Source: Rubrivivax sp.
GTDB taxonomy: Bacteria > Pseudomonadota > Gammaproteobacteria > Burkholderiales > Burkholderiaceae_C
Reading direction: 5' to 3'
DNA length: 64,000 bases
NCBI GenBank assembly: GCA_022843905.1
Contig: JALHMT010000016.1
Span: 55,923-119,922 of the forward strand
Translations under genes and position numbers: made by a program
Part shown: piece by piece, positions 1 through 8,697 of the stretch
Position numbering within the stretch: the first letter of the stretch is position 1
Layout of the letters: the number at the start of each line of letters is the position of its first letter
Notes under the pieces: generated by a model
Told to the model about the DNA's origin: nothing
Databases searched by the model: none
The model's input: only the letters and a program-made list of their open reading frames with translations

Positions 1-82
1 AGCAACCGGCAGATGTGCAGCTCGAAGCCGGCGTTGCACTAGCAGGAGCTGGCGCGCCTGAATCGCCCGTCGCAGCTGAAGC

Positions 83-907
83 TCATGCGGCGGGGTCTTC
101 GCCGGTCGGCGCCTTCGGAAAGCCGGTGTACGGCGGCGGCCATTTGGCCAGCATGGCCTCGATGGCCGTGCGAGGTTCGGGTGCGGAGAAGGCTGCGGCC
201 ACGCTGGCGGCTTCGAGCGTGAACATGGTCGACAGGTCGCTGTCCAGCGAGGTGTTCATCGCCGCCTTCGTCATGGCCATTGCGGCCGGTGCCGTCGTGG
301 CCAGGCTGGCAGCGATCGCCGCAGCGCGCGCTTCCAGCCGCGCGCCATCGTGCACTTCCATCACCAGGCCGAGCGACTTCGCCTCGTCGGCGTCGATCTC
401 CCGTGTCGAGAAGATCAGTTCCTTGGCGCGTTGCAGACCCACCATGCGCGGCAGCAGGTACATCGGTGCCATGTCGGGCACCAGCCCCAGCCGCAGGTAG
501 GACATCGCGAAACGTGCCTGGTGCGAGGCCAGCACGATGTCGGCCGTCAGTGCCAGCGAGAATCCTGCACCGAAGGCCGGGCCGTCGACGACGGCGATCA
601 GCGGCCGGGTCAGGTGCATCAGGTCGTGGATCAGCCGCTGGCCGGTGACCAGCCGCTGCTGCCAATAGGAGGCACCCGCGTCGAGCTGGTCGTGCAGCAT
701 GGGCAGGTTGCCGCCGGCGCAAAAGGCGCCCGGGCTGCCGGTCAGCACCAGGACGCGCACGGCGGGGTCCTCGCGCACCTGCTCCAGCACCTTCATCAGG
801 TCGGCACGCAGCTCTGCATCGAAGGGATTGCGCTTCTCTGGGCGGGACAGGCGGATCCATCCGACGCTGTCCTTCACCTCGAAGCCGAGGGTGGCATGGC
901 CTGCCAT
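83..907 (-). CDS. Crotonase-fold enoyl-CoA hydratase/isomerase (PaaG-like)
   Basis: 274-residue crotonase, the usual family length. Oxyanion-hole segments are AFCAGGNL (residues 61-68) and GPAFGAGFSLA (109-119). The two glutamates that drive hydration in classical enoyl-CoA hydratase fall on Ser and Tyr here, while an Asp follows Pro in LVPD (145), the pattern of PaaG-type isomerases. I infer double-bond isomerisation of an acyl-CoA rather than hydration. It is the third gene of a minus-strand operon (thiolase-like, DUF35, crotonase). Its ATG lies 2 nt after the DUF35 stop (TGAACATG), so translation is probably coupled. Family is certain; substrate is unknown. Confidence 0.9.
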   Translation of the reverse strand: MAGHATLGFEVKDSVGWIRLSRPEKRNPFDAELRADLMKVLEQVREDPAVRVLVLTGSPGAFCAGGNLPMLHDQLDAGASYWQQRLVTGQRLIHDLMHLTRPLIAVVDGPAFGAGFSLALTADIVLASHQARFAMSYLRLGLVPDMAPMYLLPRMVGLQRAKELIFSTREIDADEAKSLGLVMEVHDGARLEARAAAIAASLATTAPAAMAMTKAAMNTSLDSDLSTMFTLEAASVAAAFSAPEPRTAIEAMLAKWPPPYTGFPKAPTGEDPAA

Positions 908-909
908 GT

Positions 910-1314
910 TCAGCGGTCCGCGGGCGTGAACATCGGCACCATCTCGCCGCCCTCGGCAGGTTTGAAGCACACCTTGACACGCTGGCCGATGTGCAGCGTG
1001 TCGAGGTCGCAATCCACGAGGTTGCTCATCATCGTGACGCCCTCGTCGAGCGTGACGTAGGCCAGCGCATAGGCGATCGGCCCGGCGCGGCGCGTGACCG
1101 ACAGGCTGTAGATGGTGCCGGTGCCCTTGGCATCGACCCACTCGGTGTCGCCGCTGCAGAACGGGCACACCGGTCGCGGGTACCAGTGCGGCCTGGCGCA
1201 CGCCGTGCAGCGGCGCAGCTTCAGCACGCCGTCGCGCGTTCCGGCCCAGTAAGGAGCGGTGGCGGCGTCGGTGATGACGGTGCCGAGGGGGCGATCCTGG
1301 TAGGGAGTGCTCAT
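910..1314 (-). CDS. DUF35 / OB-fold acyl-CoA-binding partner protein with zinc ribbon
   Basis: 134 residues. An N-terminal rubredoxin-like zinc ribbon (Cys36, Cys39, Cys50, Cys53) precedes an OB-fold domain (DUF35). Proteins of this family bind acyl-CoA and form obligate complexes with thiolase-fold enzymes, for example ChsH2 with the aldolase Ltp2 in steroid side-chain breakdown. Its gene sits 9 nt downstream of just such a thiolase-like gene and is followed 2 nt later by a crotonase. I infer it is the partner subunit of the upstream enzyme. Confidence 0.88.
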   Translation of the reverse strand: MSTPYQDRPLGTVITDAATAPYWAGTRDGVLKLRRCTACARPHWYPRPVCPFCSGDTEWVDAKGTGTIYSLSVTRRAGPIAYALAYVTLDEGVTMMSNLVDCDLDTLHIGQRVKVCFKPAEGGEMVPMFTPADR

Positions 1315-1323
1315 GACGGGGCC

Positions 1324-2496
1324 TCAGGCGCGTTCGAGAATCAGCGTGGCGGAGCCGTGGCGTGAACCGAGCAGCCCGCCCATGCCGTGGGCCAGCGCCA
1401 GGCCACAGTTCGGCACCTGCACTTTCGGGTGGGCTTCGCCGCGCAGCTGCCGCACCGCCTCGATGACCTTGGTGATGCCGCCGCGGTTGGCCGGGTGGTT
1501 GTTGCACAGCCCGCCGCCATCGGTGTTGAAAGGCAGCTTGCCGACGCCTGAGATCAGGTTGCCGTCGGCGACGAAGTGCCCTCCCTGACCCTTGGCGCAG
1601 AAGCCGAGGTCCTCCAGTGCGATCAGCACGCTGATCGTGAAGCTGTCGTAGATCGATGCGTACTGGATGTCCGCCGGCTTGACGCCCGCCTCCGCGAAGG
1701 CAGCCGGACCCGTGAGAGCCGCTGCCGACCAAGTCAAGTCGACGTGGCCATTGAGCGTTCCCTTGATCGCTTCCCCCGCCCCCATGACCTGGACGACGGG
1801 GCGCTTCAGCGACCTGGCGATGTCGGGGTGAACGACCACGAGGGCGCCGCCGCCATCGCTGACGACGCAGCAGTCCAGCTTGTGCAGGGGGTCAGCGATC
1901 ATCGGCGAGTCCAGCACGTCCTGGACCGTGACGGGCTCGCGCAGCATCGCGTGCGGGTTGTGCTGGGCATGCGTGGCGGCAGCCACCTTGATCCATGCCA
2001 GCTGCTCAGAGGTGGTGCCGAACTCGTGCATGTGGCGCGCGGCGGCCAGCGCATAGTTGTTGACTGTGACGGGCGCATAGGGCATCTCGAAGGGCACGTC
2101 GGGTGTCGTCGGCGTGACCATGCGACTGCCGGTGCCCACGCCGCTGGCGCCTTCGGTGCGAGGGCGGCCTGCCAGGGTGATGAGGACGACGCTCGCGCGC
2201 CCGAGGGCGATGGCCTGGGCGGCGTGCGCGACATGCACCAGGTAAGCGGAGCCGCCCGTGTCGGTGCTGTCCAGGAAGCGTGTCTTCAGGCCCAGATAGT
2301 CGGCCATGCTGTTGGCGCCCAGCCCGGGCGCGTCACCGGCGCAGCAGTAGCCATCGACATCGGCCAGCGTCAGGCCAGCATCGGCCAGGGCGCCGCGGGC
2401 CACCTCGGCATGCAACTGGGCCACCGTCTTGTCGGGCGCTTTCCGCGTCGGGTGTTCGAATGCGCCTGCAATGCAGGCCTGGCGGCGGATGGTCAT
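1324..2496 (-). CDS. Thiolase-superfamily protein lacking the nucleophilic Cys (Ltp2/SCP-x-like)
   Basis: 390-residue thiolase fold of the SCP-x/lipid-transfer type. The position of the acyl-accepting cysteine (normally in a CASG-like motif) reads DSTDTGGSA at residues 76-84, with no Cys. The NHP histidine motif is retained, and the C-terminal motif is CGLALAHGMGG. This matches retro-aldolase members such as Ltp2, which pair with a DUF35 protein. I infer retro-aldol or non-thiolytic C-C cleavage of a 3-hydroxyacyl-CoA. It is the first gene of the minus-strand operon. The 72-bp gap to the divergent SDR holds a GntR-like operator. True thiolase activity cannot be excluded from sequence alone. 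Confidence 0.85.
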   Translation of the reverse strand: MTIRRQACIAGAFEHPTRKAPDKTVAQLHAEVARGALADAGLTLADVDGYCCAGDAPGLGANSMADYLGLKTRFLDSTDTGGSAYLVHVAHAAQAIALGRASVVLITLAGRPRTEGASGVGTGSRMVTPTTPDVPFEMPYAPVTVNNYALAAARHMHEFGTTSEQLAWIKVAAATHAQHNPHAMLREPVTVQDVLDSPMIADPLHKLDCCVVSDGGGALVVVHPDIARSLKRPVVQVMGAGEAIKGTLNGHVDLTWSAAALTGPAAFAEAGVKPADIQYASIYDSFTISVLIALEDLGFCAKGQGGHFVADGNLISGVGKLPFNTDGGGLCNNHPANRGGITKVIEAVRQLRGEAHPKVQVPNCGLALAHGMGGLLGSRHGSATLILERA

Positions 2497-2532
2497 CGAT
2501 GCTTCGCGGTTGACGACAGGATGAATCGAACT

Positions 2533-2554
2533 CTATCATTGGTTCAACCATCAA
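2533..2554. promoter_or_regulatory. Candidate FadR/GntR operator between divergent thiolase-like and SDR genes
   Basis: The core TGGTT-C-AACCA (2540-2550) is a perfect 5-bp-arm palindrome, of the TGGTnnnACCA type bound by FadR-subfamily GntR repressors. The surrounding 22 bp match a reversed site at 10272-10293 at 16 of 22 positions (shared CTATCAT and AACCAT blocks). A FadR-type regulator is encoded at 10478-11311. It lies 15-36 nt before the SDR start codon. Confidence 0.6.
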
Positions 2555-2568
2555 ACAAGGAATCAACC

Positions 2569-3342
2569 ATGGATCCCATCGTGTCGCTGGCGGGCCGGAC
2601 CGTGATCGTCACTGGCGCCGGGCAAGGCATCGGCAAGGCGCTATCCGAACTCGTCGTCGGCCTGGGCGGCAACGTCGTCGGGCTCGACATGAACGCCGAG
2701 ACGCTGAACGCGGTCTATGCCGCGCTTCCGGCGGAACGTGCGATGGCGGTGGTCGGCAGCGTCGTCGACGCGGAGCTGGCGGCCCGGACCGTGGCCGAGG
2801 CCGTCGCCCGCTTCGGCGCCGTGCATGGCCTGGTGAACAACGCCGGCATCACGCGACCCGCCATGATCGAGAAGATGACCGCAACGCAGTGGCAGGAGGT
2901 GATCGACGTGCACCTCACCGGCACCTTCTTCTGGACGCAGGCCGCGGGGCGGCACATGGTGCAGCGCTCGCGTGACGGGGATGCGACCGGCGGCTCGATC
3001 ATCAACATCTCCTCGGACGCCGGCCGCAAGGGATCTATCGGGCAGATCAACTACGCAGCCGCCAAATCCGGGATGTTGGGTATGACGATGACCGCGGCCC
3101 GCGAATGGGGGCGTTACAACGTGCGCAGCAACTCGGTCTGCTTCGGCGTGGTCGAGACACCGATGACCGAGGTGGTGCGTGGCGAGAAGTTCCGCGACGG
3201 CATGCTCGCGCAGATCCCCATGGGCCGATGGGCAAAGCCGGAGGAAGTCGTCAAGACGGTCTGCTTCCTGCTCTCCGATGGCGCCAGCTACATCACGGGG
3301 CAGCACCTGGCCGTGAACGGCGGCTTCCACATCTCCTTGTGA
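2569..3342 (+). CDS. Short-chain dehydrogenase/reductase (3-hydroxyacyl-CoA or alcohol dehydrogenase)
   Basis: 257-residue classical SDR. NAD(P)-binding TGAGQGIG is at residues 15-22, NNAG at 90-93, the catalytic Ser in ISSD (148-149), and Tyr162-x3-Lys166. An acidic residue (LDMN, Asp40) after the second strand favours NAD(H). The chosen ATG follows the divergent operator; the longer in-frame upstream reading is antisense to the thiolase-like gene and has no SDR homology. In context it probably oxidises the hydroxyacyl-CoA made by the MaoC hydratases nearby. Confidence 0.93.
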   Translation: MDPIVSLAGRTVIVTGAGQGIGKALSELVVGLGGNVVGLDMNAETLNAVYAALPAERAMAVVGSVVDAELAARTVAEAVARFGAVHGLVNNAGITRPAMIEKMTATQWQEVIDVHLTGTFFWTQAAGRHMVQRSRDGDATGGSIINISSDAGRKGSIGQINYAAAKSGMLGMTMTAAREWGRYNVRSNSVCFGVVETPMTEVVRGEKFRDGMLAQIPMGRWAKPEEVVKTVCFLLSDGASYITGQHLAVNGGFHISL

Positions 3343-3524
3343 ACGAAGATCCGGGTAGCGACGTCGTGCCGTATCCATCCGCCACTGGCGGCATGTCTCT
3401 TGACCGCACATACGCTTCGAGGTGGTTGAAGCTTTCAAACGGCCGCGTGTCGGAGCATGACGGAGCACTGTGACGTCATGACCGGTGCCGTGCCGTTGTC
3501 GGCCAGCCAGGGAAGGGCGGCCGC

Positions 3525-4358
3525 ATGACCCCGGGCACCGTGACCGGCGGGCCGTACGAGACCCTGCTCGTGGAGGCGGACGACGGCGTTGCGACGCTGA
3601 CGCTGAACCGCCCAGAGGCGAAGAACGCGCTGTCCCCCGCGATGACCGACGAGCTGACGGCGGCGCTTCGTGCACTGCAGTCCGATGCCAGCGTGCGCGC
3701 GGTCGTCCTGACCGGGGCGGCCGGTGACTTCTGTGCCGGCGGCGACGTCAAGGGCATGCGCGACGCCGGCCCGCGCACACCGGAGATGCGTCGCAGCGGT
3801 CACCAGCGCTACAAGGACCTGGCGCTGGCGCTGCATGCGTTCGGCAAGCCACTGGTCGCCGCACTGGACGGCGTGGCCTTCGGTGCGGGCGTCAGCATCG
3901 CGCTCTTTGCGGACATCGTGCTCGTCAGCGAGCGCGTTCGCCTGGCGCTGGTCTTCCACCGCATCGGCCTCGTGCCTGACGTCGGTGCCTGGTACACCCT
4001 GCCGCGCGTCGTCGGCCTGCAACGCGCGAAGGAGCTGATCCACTCGGCGCGAGAGTTCGGTGCTGACGAAGCCCTGCGATTGGGCATCGCGCTGGAGGTG
4101 CTGCTGGCGGCCGAACTGCTGCCACGTGCCAGGCTGCTTGCAAGCAGCCTGGCCAACGGCTCGCCCACGGCCTTTGCCTTGTCCAAGCATGCGCTAAACG
4201 CCTCGCTCGCCAGCGATCTGCCGACCATGTTGGAGCTGGAGGCCAGCGGCCAGGCCGTGGCTGGCGGCAGCGAGTTCAACGTCGAGGCGTTGCGGCGCTT
4301 CGCAGCGCGGGAGCCCGCGGCCCTGCAGTGGCCTCCGGCCCTGCGGCGCGAACCCTGA
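3525..4358 (+). CDS. Crotonase-fold enoyl-CoA hydratase/isomerase (second copy)
   Basis: 277 residues. FCAGGDV (69-75) and GVAFGAGVSIA (116-126) form the oxyanion hole. As in the crotonase at 83-907, the classical hydratase glutamates are missing (Ser and His/Phe at those sites), and Asp152 in the GLVPD motif is the likely acid/base, suggesting an isomerase. The two copies are clearly related but not recent duplicates. The gene lies 182 nt after the SDR and 49 nt before the MaoC hydratase, on the same strand. Confidence 0.9.
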   Translation: MTPGTVTGGPYETLLVEADDGVATLTLNRPEAKNALSPAMTDELTAALRALQSDASVRAVVLTGAAGDFCAGGDVKGMRDAGPRTPEMRRSGHQRYKDLALALHAFGKPLVAALDGVAFGAGVSIALFADIVLVSERVRLALVFHRIGLVPDVGAWYTLPRVVGLQRAKELIHSAREFGADEALRLGIALEVLLAAELLPRARLLASSLANGSPTAFALSKHALNASLASDLPTMLELEASGQAVAGGSEFNVEALRRFAAREPAALQWPPALRREP

Positions 4359-4407
4359 ACGGCCGCTGAACGACTTCCTCCGACACCCGACCTGAGCACC
4401 CTGAACC

Positions 4408-5274
4408 ATGATCGATTTCTCCCTGACCAAGGCGTGGCGCAGCGACGACGTCCGCCACACGTACACCGCCCGCGACACGATTCTCTACGCGCTGGGCGTC
4501 GGCATCGGCAGCGACCCGCTGGATCCGGCGCAACTGCGATTCACGTACGAGAAGGATCTCGTCGCGCTGCCCACCATGGCCGCGGTGCTGGCCTCGCCCG
4601 GCTTCTGGATGCGCGATCGTCCCGAGCTGGGCATCGACTTCCTCAAACTCGTGCATGGCGAGCAGACCATCGTGCTGCACGAGCCGCTGCCGGTCGCCGC
4701 CACGCTGATCGGCCGCACGCGTGTCACGCGCATCGTCGACAAGGGCGAAGGCAAGGGCGCGGTGCTGCATGCCGAGAAGACGCTGACCGAGGAGGCCAGT
4801 GGACGACTGATCGCCACATCGGAACAGGTGCTGTTCCTGCGCGGCGACGGTGGCTTTTCCAGGAGCGGCGGTGGCGACGAGGCGGCCCCGGCGGCGCTGG
4901 CGCCGCCCGATGCCGCCCCCGACGTCGTGCTGGACCTGCCCACCCGCGCCGACGCTGCACTGCTGTACCGACTGTCGGGAGACCTCAACCCGCTGCACGT
5001 CGACCCTGCGGTGGCCGCCAAGGCGGGCTTTCCGCGGCCGATCCTGCACGGGCTGGCGACCTATGGTGTCGCCTGCCACGGCGTGGTGCGTGCGCTGTGC
5101 GGCTACGACCCCACCCTCCTGAAAAGCTTCCGTGCGCGGCTGACGTCGCCCGTGTTCCCCGGCGAGACGCTGCGCGTCGAGGCCTGGCGCTGCGGCGATG
5201 CCGAGATCGCGTTCCGCGCCAAGGTCGTCGAGCGTGACCTCGTCGTGTTGTCCAACGGGCGCGCAACACTGTGA
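4408..5274 (+). CDS. Two-domain MaoC-family (R)-enoyl-CoA hydratase (hydratase 2 type)
   Basis: 288 residues forming a double hot-dog fold. The N-terminal half is degenerate (about 1-145). The C-terminal half carries the hydratase-2 signature GDLNPLHVDP (191-200, catalytic Asp192 and His197), followed by PILHGLATYG. The architecture matches peroxisomal MFE-2 hydratase and bacterial ChsH- and PhaJ-related enzymes that hydrate branched or bulky enoyl-CoAs. It is the likely hydratase of the pathway, since the crotonases lack the hydratase glutamates. Confidence 0.92.
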   Translation: MIDFSLTKAWRSDDVRHTYTARDTILYALGVGIGSDPLDPAQLRFTYEKDLVALPTMAAVLASPGFWMRDRPELGIDFLKLVHGEQTIVLHEPLPVAATLIGRTRVTRIVDKGEGKGAVLHAEKTLTEEASGRLIATSEQVLFLRGDGGFSRSGGGDEAAPAALAPPDAAPDVVLDLPTRADAALLYRLSGDLNPLHVDPAVAAKAGFPRPILHGLATYGVACHGVVRALCGYDPTLLKSFRARLTSPVFPGETLRVEAWRCGDAEIAFRAKVVERDLVVLSNGRATL

Positions 5275-5388
5275 GCGGATCCATCGCGCTGCCAGGCAAC
5301 ATGCAGGCGTGGTACGTCGAGGCGATCAGCGACCTGAGTGAGCTGCAGCGTCGCGAGATCCCTCTGCCCGTCCCCATACCTGACCAGT

Positions 5389-5636
5389 ATGTCGCGTGGA
5401 CTCGAAGTCGACCTCGGGTACGGGCTGCTTGCGCCGCGTGGCACCCCCAAGGCAGTGGTCGAGCGGTTGAGCCGCGAAGTCAACGCCATCGTGCAGCAGG
5501 CCGAGGTGAAGGACCGCACCGTTGCCCTCTCGTCGATTCCCTGACCACCCCGCCCGACGAATTCGGCGCAGTGATCGCACGCGATGTCGACAAGTGGACC
5601 GCCGCCATCCGCCAGGCCAACATCGTCGCGGATTGA
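5389..5636 (+). pseudogene. C-terminal relic of a Bug/TctC-type solute-binding protein, frameshifted
   Basis: Two reading frames together give the end of a tripartite-tricarboxylate-transporter binding protein. One frame (about 5395-5541) reads GYGLLAPRGTPKAVVERLSR and continues with NAIVQQAEVKDR. The next (about 5541-5636) reads TPPDEFGAVIARDVDKW and ends at a stop. The change of frame near 5541 and the missing first 200 or so residues make this a relic. Bug proteins are abundant in Burkholderiales. It fills most of the 440-bp space between two MaoC genes. Confidence 0.75.
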
Positions 5637-5716
5637 CATGGTCCTGCTTCCCTTGCGCGTGATGCTGCCACGTGGCTGCGCGCCTTCAGCGTCCGTGGCG
5701 CAAGGATGGAACTGAC

Positions 5717-6172
5717 ATGATCAGCGTTGACACCCTGGCCGATCTGAAACTCCACGTGGGCGAGGACCTCGGCCACAGCGACTGGGTCACCATCGACCAG
5801 GCCCTCATCGACCGCTTCGCCGAGCTCACCGGCGACCGCAACTGGTACCACGTCGACCGCGAACGCGCGGCGCGCGAACTTCCAGGAGGCTTGCCCATCG
5901 CCCATGGCCTGCTGACCCTGTCGCTGGTGCCCGGCCTGGCCAGCCAGATCGTGCAGGTGCGCCGGCACGGGCGCGCCTTCAACTATGGCTTCGACAAGGT
6001 TCGCTATCCAGTCGAGGTCTCGGCCGGAGACCGCGTGCGGCTGCACATGCAGGTGCTGTCGGCCGACCCGGTGCCCGCCGGCACGATGCTCAAGCGCCGC
6101 TACACGATGGAACGCGAGGGCGCCACCAAGCCTGCGATGGTGGCCGAGATGTTGAGCCTGATCGTTCATTGA
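5717..6172 (+). CDS. Single-domain MaoC-like hydratase (NodN-like)
   Basis: 151-residue single hot-dog domain with the MaoC signature GDRNWYHVD (39-47; Asp40, His45) and the helix IAHGLLTLSLVPGL after it. Such proteins act as homodimeric (R)-specific enoyl-CoA hydratases. ATG at 5717 was chosen because it is preceded by a purine-rich AGGATGGA and because upstream residues have no similarity. It precedes the CoA-transferase by 42 nt on the same strand. Confidence 0.9.
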   Translation: MISVDTLADLKLHVGEDLGHSDWVTIDQALIDRFAELTGDRNWYHVDRERAARELPGGLPIAHGLLTLSLVPGLASQIVQVRRHGRAFNYGFDKVRYPVEVSAGDRVRLHMQVLSADPVPAGTMLKRRYTMEREGATKPAMVAEMLSLIVH

Positions 6173-6214
6173 GCAGAAACGCGTGGGCATCTCTCGGCCC
6201 GCCACGGAGACCCG

Positions 6215-7405
6215 ATGACCACCTCTTCAGATCTTTCCGCCCCGTCGCCACTGCAGGGCGTTCGCGTGCTCGATTTCTCGACGATGATGGCCGGACCCTA
6301 CGCCACGCGTTACCTCGCCGATCTCGGCGCCGACGTCGTCAAGATCGAGTCCGCCGAGGGTGACTACATTCGCCAGCGTGAACCGATGCGGCAAGGGTGC
6401 AGTGCCTATTTCGGACACCTCAACGCGGGCAAGCGCAGCATCTGCCTGGACCTCAAGGACCCGGCGGCGATCGCCGCGGTGAAGACCATGGTCGGCTGCG
6501 TGGACGTCGTCGTCGAGAACTTCCGCCCTGGTGCGATGCAGCGGCTGGGCCTCGGTTGGGAGGACTTGCGCGTCCTGAATCCAAGACTGATCTATTGCTC
6601 GATCTCGGGCTTTGGACAGACCGGGCCCGACGCATTCAAACCGGCCTATGCACAGATCGTGCAGGCGGCCTCCGGCTTCGAGACGGCTTTTGCTGGCTAC
6701 CAGGACCACGGTGACCGTCCCGCGAACACCGCGATCTTCTATGCCGACGTGCTGGGCGCGCTGTTTGCGTACTCGGGCGTGCTCGCGGCGCTGAACCATC
6801 GTCACGCCACCGGGCGTGGGCAGCATGTCGACACGACCCTCTTCGAGAGCATGCTGTCGCTGATGCCGTACGAAGTGCAGGAGGCGCAGTTCCCGGCCCA
6901 GAAGCGGCGGCCGGTCTACCCGCCCTTCAAGGCGGCCGACGGCTACCTGATGATCGCCGCCGTCAACCCACGCAACTTCGAAGCACTGCTCGATGCCGTC
7001 GGCATCGAGGGCTGGCGCGACGATCCCACGATGGCCACCGATCGCGCCCGGCAGACGAACTGGAACGAGGTGATGACGCGCATCGAGGCCTGGACCTCCT
7101 TGCGCTCGCGCGCCGAGTGCGAGCGCGTGATCGGCGGTGCTGGCGTGCCCGTGACCTCGTATCGCACGGTGCGCGAGGCCCTGGCGCTGGAGCAGCTCGC
7201 CCACCGCGGCACCATGGTCCCCGTGCGCGATAGTGCCGGCGAGTACCACGTGCCGAACCTGCCTTACCGCCTGTCGGGCGGCCGCGTCGAGGTCGGTGGC
7301 CATGTACCGACGCTCGGTGAGCACACGGAAGAGGTGTTACGAGACATGGCCGGCCTGTCGGGCGACGCGCTGCGGACCGTTGTCGATCGCGGCCGCGCGC
7401 GATAG
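6215..7405 (+). CDS. CaiB/BaiF family III CoA-transferase
   Basis: 396 residues, the standard family length. The N-terminal block VRVLDFSTMMAGPYATRYL, the VVVENFRPGAMQRLG segment and Asp178 in the FYADVLGAL block (predicted acyl-enzyme aspartate) identify a family III CoA-transferase. It would move CoA between an acyl-CoA of the pathway and a free acid, activating substrate without ATP. A GGAG sits 6 nt before the ATG. It is the last plus-strand gene and converges on the acyl-CoA dehydrogenase. Confidence 0.93.
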   Translation: MTTSSDLSAPSPLQGVRVLDFSTMMAGPYATRYLADLGADVVKIESAEGDYIRQREPMRQGCSAYFGHLNAGKRSICLDLKDPAAIAAVKTMVGCVDVVVENFRPGAMQRLGLGWEDLRVLNPRLIYCSISGFGQTGPDAFKPAYAQIVQAASGFETAFAGYQDHGDRPANTAIFYADVLGALFAYSGVLAALNHRHATGRGQHVDTTLFESMLSLMPYEVQEAQFPAQKRRPVYPPFKAADGYLMIAAVNPRNFEALLDAVGIEGWRDDPTMATDRARQTNWNEVMTRIEAWTSLRSRAECERVIGGAGVPVTSYRTVREALALEQLAHRGTMVPVRDSAGEYHVPNLPYRLSGGRVEVGGHVPTLGEHTEEVLRDMAGLSGDALRTVVDRGRAR

Positions 7406-7474
7406 GGCCTTCTGCGCGGGCGGCGTCGCGGCGAGCCCGATGCACCGGCCTCGGCAGACCGCCGCGCCCGGGCC

Positions 7475-8614
7475 TTACTTCAGAAGATCCCGCGCGATGA
7501 CCATGCGCTGGATCTGGTTCGTGCCCTCGAAGATCTGGGCCAGCTTGGCGTCGCGCATCATGCGTTCCACGGGGTAGTCCATCGTGTAGCCGTAGCCGCC
7601 GAAGACCTGTACCGCGTCGGTGGTCACGCGCATCGCCATGTCGCTGCCGAAGCACTTGGCCATGCTGGCCAGAGTGTTCAGCCGAGCCCAGTCGCCGACG
7701 TCGCCGGCGCGCGCGCACTCGTAAACCAGTGCCCGCGCCGCCTCGATGTTGATGGCCATGTCGGCGAGCATGAAGCCCACGCCCTGGAATTCGCCGATGC
7801 TGCGCTTGAACTGTTTTCGCTCCTTGGCGTAGGCCACGCTCGCTTCGAGCGCACCTTGCGCCAGCCCGACGCACTGCGCGCCGATGGTCGGCCGGTTGAG
7901 GTCGAGCGCGCGCAGGCTGGCACGGAAGCCCTTGCCTTCTTCGCCCACCAGGTTCTCGATGGGCACACGCACGTTGTCCAGAAAGATCGGCGTGTTCGGC
8001 GCGCCTCGCCAGCCCATCTTGCGCTCGTGGCGTCCGAAGCTCACGCCCTTCATCTTCTTCGGCTCGATGATGAAGGCGCTGATGCCGTTGGCGCCGGTCT
8101 CGCCCTCGGTGCGCGCCATCAGCACGATGTACTCGGCCTCGACGCCGTAGCTGCACCACTGCTTGCGGCCGTTGATGACGTAGCTGTCGCCGTCGCGCAC
8201 GGCACGGGTCGTCATCGCGCTGACATCGCTGCCGGCCTGCGGCTCGCTGATCGCGATGGCCGTGACCACCCCCCCTTGCGCGATGGGCGGCAGGAAGCGC
8301 TGACGCTGCTCCTCGGTGCCGAAGTGGATCAGCGGCATGATGAACATCGTGTTCAGCCCGGCGATCGAGCCGCAGGCGGGGGAGAACCGGGAGACTTCCT
8401 CTCGCGCGATGCACATCATCGTGAGATTGCCTTCGGGGCCGCCGTATTTCTCTGGCACCCACAGCTGCATCAATCCCATCTCGCCGAAGAGCTTGACGAG
8501 CTCGGTCGGAAAGCGGTCGTTCGCGTCGATCTCGGCGGCGATCGGCGCCACGTGCTTCTCGGCCATGCGGCGCACGCTGTCCTGGAAGGCGATCTGTTCT
8601 TCGGTGAAGTTCAC
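7475..8614 (-). CDS. Acyl-CoA dehydrogenase
   Basis: 379-residue flavoprotein of the acyl-CoA dehydrogenase family. It has the substrate/FAD segment [20 protein letters not shown] (here [17 protein letters not shown]), the C-terminal [19 protein letters not shown] block, and catalytic Glu363 in [10 protein letters not shown]. It introduces the 2,3-double bond in an acyl-CoA and passes electrons to ETF. The start is GTG (8614), preceded by GGGGAC. It is transcribed with the ligase upstream on the minus strand; 83 nt separate them. Confidence 0.95.
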   Translation of the reverse strand: MNFTEEQIAFQDSVRRMAEKHVAPIAAEIDANDRFPTELVKLFGEMGLMQLWVPEKYGGPEGNLTMMCIAREEVSRFSPACGSIAGLNTMFIMPLIHFGTEEQRQRFLPPIAQGGVVTAIAISEPQAGSDVSAMTTRAVRDGDSYVINGRKQWCSYGVEAEYIVLMARTEGETGANGISAFIIEPKKMKGVSFGRHERKMGWRGAPNTPIFLDNVRVPIENLVGEEGKGFRASLRALDLNRPTIGAQCVGLAQGALEASVAYAKERKQFKRSIGEFQGVGFMLADMAINIEAARALVYECARAGDVGDWARLNTLASMAKCFGSDMAMRVTTDAVQVFGGYGYTMDYPVERMMRDAKLAQIFEGTNQIQRMVIARDLLK

Positions 8615-8697
8615 GGGGGTCCCCAGTTGTTCAAGCTTCGCGGGCCAAGGATGCGGTCCACTTCGGGTTGCCTATCTGAGCGTCTGCGGATTCGCCA

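Noticed and set aside
1..82. 15-codon frame starting MSFSCDGRF after the first crotonase
   Set aside because: It is coupled by ATGA but ends at once and shows no family; it may belong to a decayed gene beyond the left edge.
1576..2568. Open frame on the plus strand leading into the SDR
   Set aside because: It is antisense to the thiolase-like gene, has no SDR similarity and is kept open by GC-rich codon bias. The SDR starts at 2569.
7406..7474. GC-rich inverted segments between the convergent CoA-transferase and dehydrogenase genes
   Set aside because: The arms are imperfect and no T-run is present; too weak to call a terminator.
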